DNA of 14,881 bases, from positions 1 through 14,881 of the forward strand of contig JAICYG010000057.1 of assembly GCA_025934335.1 (NCBI GenBank). The letters run 5' to 3'. Source of the DNA: Thermoleophilia bacterium. GTDB taxonomy: Bacteria; Actinomycetota; Thermoleophilia; Gaiellales; Gaiellaceae. Made by a program: the position numbers and the translations under genes. The notes beneath the pieces are model-generated. The model made no database searches. It was not told where the DNA came from and worked only from the letters and a program-made list of their open reading frames with translations. Positions 14,673 through 14,881 of this stretch are shown one piece after another (position 1 is the stretch's first letter; every line of letters starts with the position of its first letter).

Positions 14673-14881
14673 AGCCCGCTCCGGCGCGGGCACAGCCCGT
14701 GCCTCCGCTCTCTGGTGAGCTCCGTCGAGCCTACGCTCATAGCCCGCTCCGGCGCGGGCAAGAGCCCGTGCCTCCGCTCTCTGGTGAGCTCCGTCGAGCC
14801 TACGCTCATAGCCCGCTCCGGCGCGGGCAAGAGCCCGTGCCTCCGCTCTCTGGTGAGCTCCGTCGAGCCTACGCTCATAGC
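14667..14881. repeat. Tandem array of a 69-bp unit upstream of ctaE, running to the window edge
   Basis: Units lie at 14667-14734 (68 bp), 14735-14803 and 14804-14872 (69 bp each, identical), with the first 9 bp of a fourth at 14873-14881. The ctaE-proximal unit differs from the others in one short spot (gggcacagccc for gggcaagagccc), a net loss of one base. Each unit holds two hairpins: GCCCGC/GCGGGC with a 6-base loop, and AGAGC/GCTCT. On the minus strand each unit contains TAGGCT, a -10-like box, and a GGAG-spacer-ATGAGC block identical to the ctaE ribosome site and start. The minus strand also has an open frame across all units, with a 23-residue period, starting MSVGSTELTRERR. Copy number may be an assembly artefact. 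Confidence 0.92.

Noticed and set aside
14667..14881. CRISPR array
   Set aside because: The unit repeats over its full 69 bp with no unique spacers, so it is a plain tandem repeat.

Overview
The window is a very GC-rich, gene-dense stretch with strong G/C preference at third codon positions, many GTG and TTG starts, and genes that mostly overlap by a few bases. The order ctaE-(small membrane gene)-qcrC-qcrA-qcrB, with a diheme QcrC and a long PDWY-type cytochrome b, is that of an actinobacterium. A deep-branching soil lineage such as Thermoleophilia is my best guess, but that is inference. All genes except the PhzF-family gene are on the minus strand.

Layout, read in the direction of minus-strand transcription (right to left). 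(1) 14881-10006, aerobic respiration: 69-bp tandem repeats at the window edge, then cytochrome c oxidase subunit III, a 133-residue three-helix membrane protein, the diheme cytochrome c, Rieske protein and cytochrome b of the bc1 complex, and an unrecognised 163-residue helical protein. All are overlapped or abutting, so translational coupling is likely. (2) 9984-7168, molybdate uptake: an HTH-TOBE regulator with an operator-like palindrome on its start codon, then modA, modB and modC. (3) 7156-4608, thiamine-related: a TPP riboswitch directly after modC, a CytX-like NCS1 permease, a PfkB-family kinase and a small Asp-box protein. (4) 3664-1, polyamine or amine use: an APC permease, a PuuA-like glutamine synthetase homologue and a PuuD-like gamma-glutamyl hydrolase cut by the window edge. 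The PhzF-family gene (3757-4605, plus) is divergent from block 4 and convergent with block 3.

How the genes work together: block 1 passes electrons from menaquinol through bc1 to the aa3 oxidase, whose other subunits should lie beyond the right edge. Block 2 imports molybdate under a TOBE-domain regulator. Block 3 appears to import a thiamine precursor when TPP is low and may phosphorylate it. Block 4 imports an amine, gamma-glutamylates it and later removes the glutamyl group; the oxidation steps would be outside the window.

The items most worth a second look are the repeats whose boundary coincides with the ctaE start codon, the competing RNA hairpins over the Shine-Dalgarno of the glutamine synthetase gene, the TPP riboswitch inside what looks like one long mod-thiamine transcription unit with an unassigned PfkB kinase, and a ModA with no recognisable signal peptide. 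No tRNA, rRNA, CRISPR or insertion sequence was seen. No gene-free stretch exceeds about 210 bases; the longest is the repeat array.
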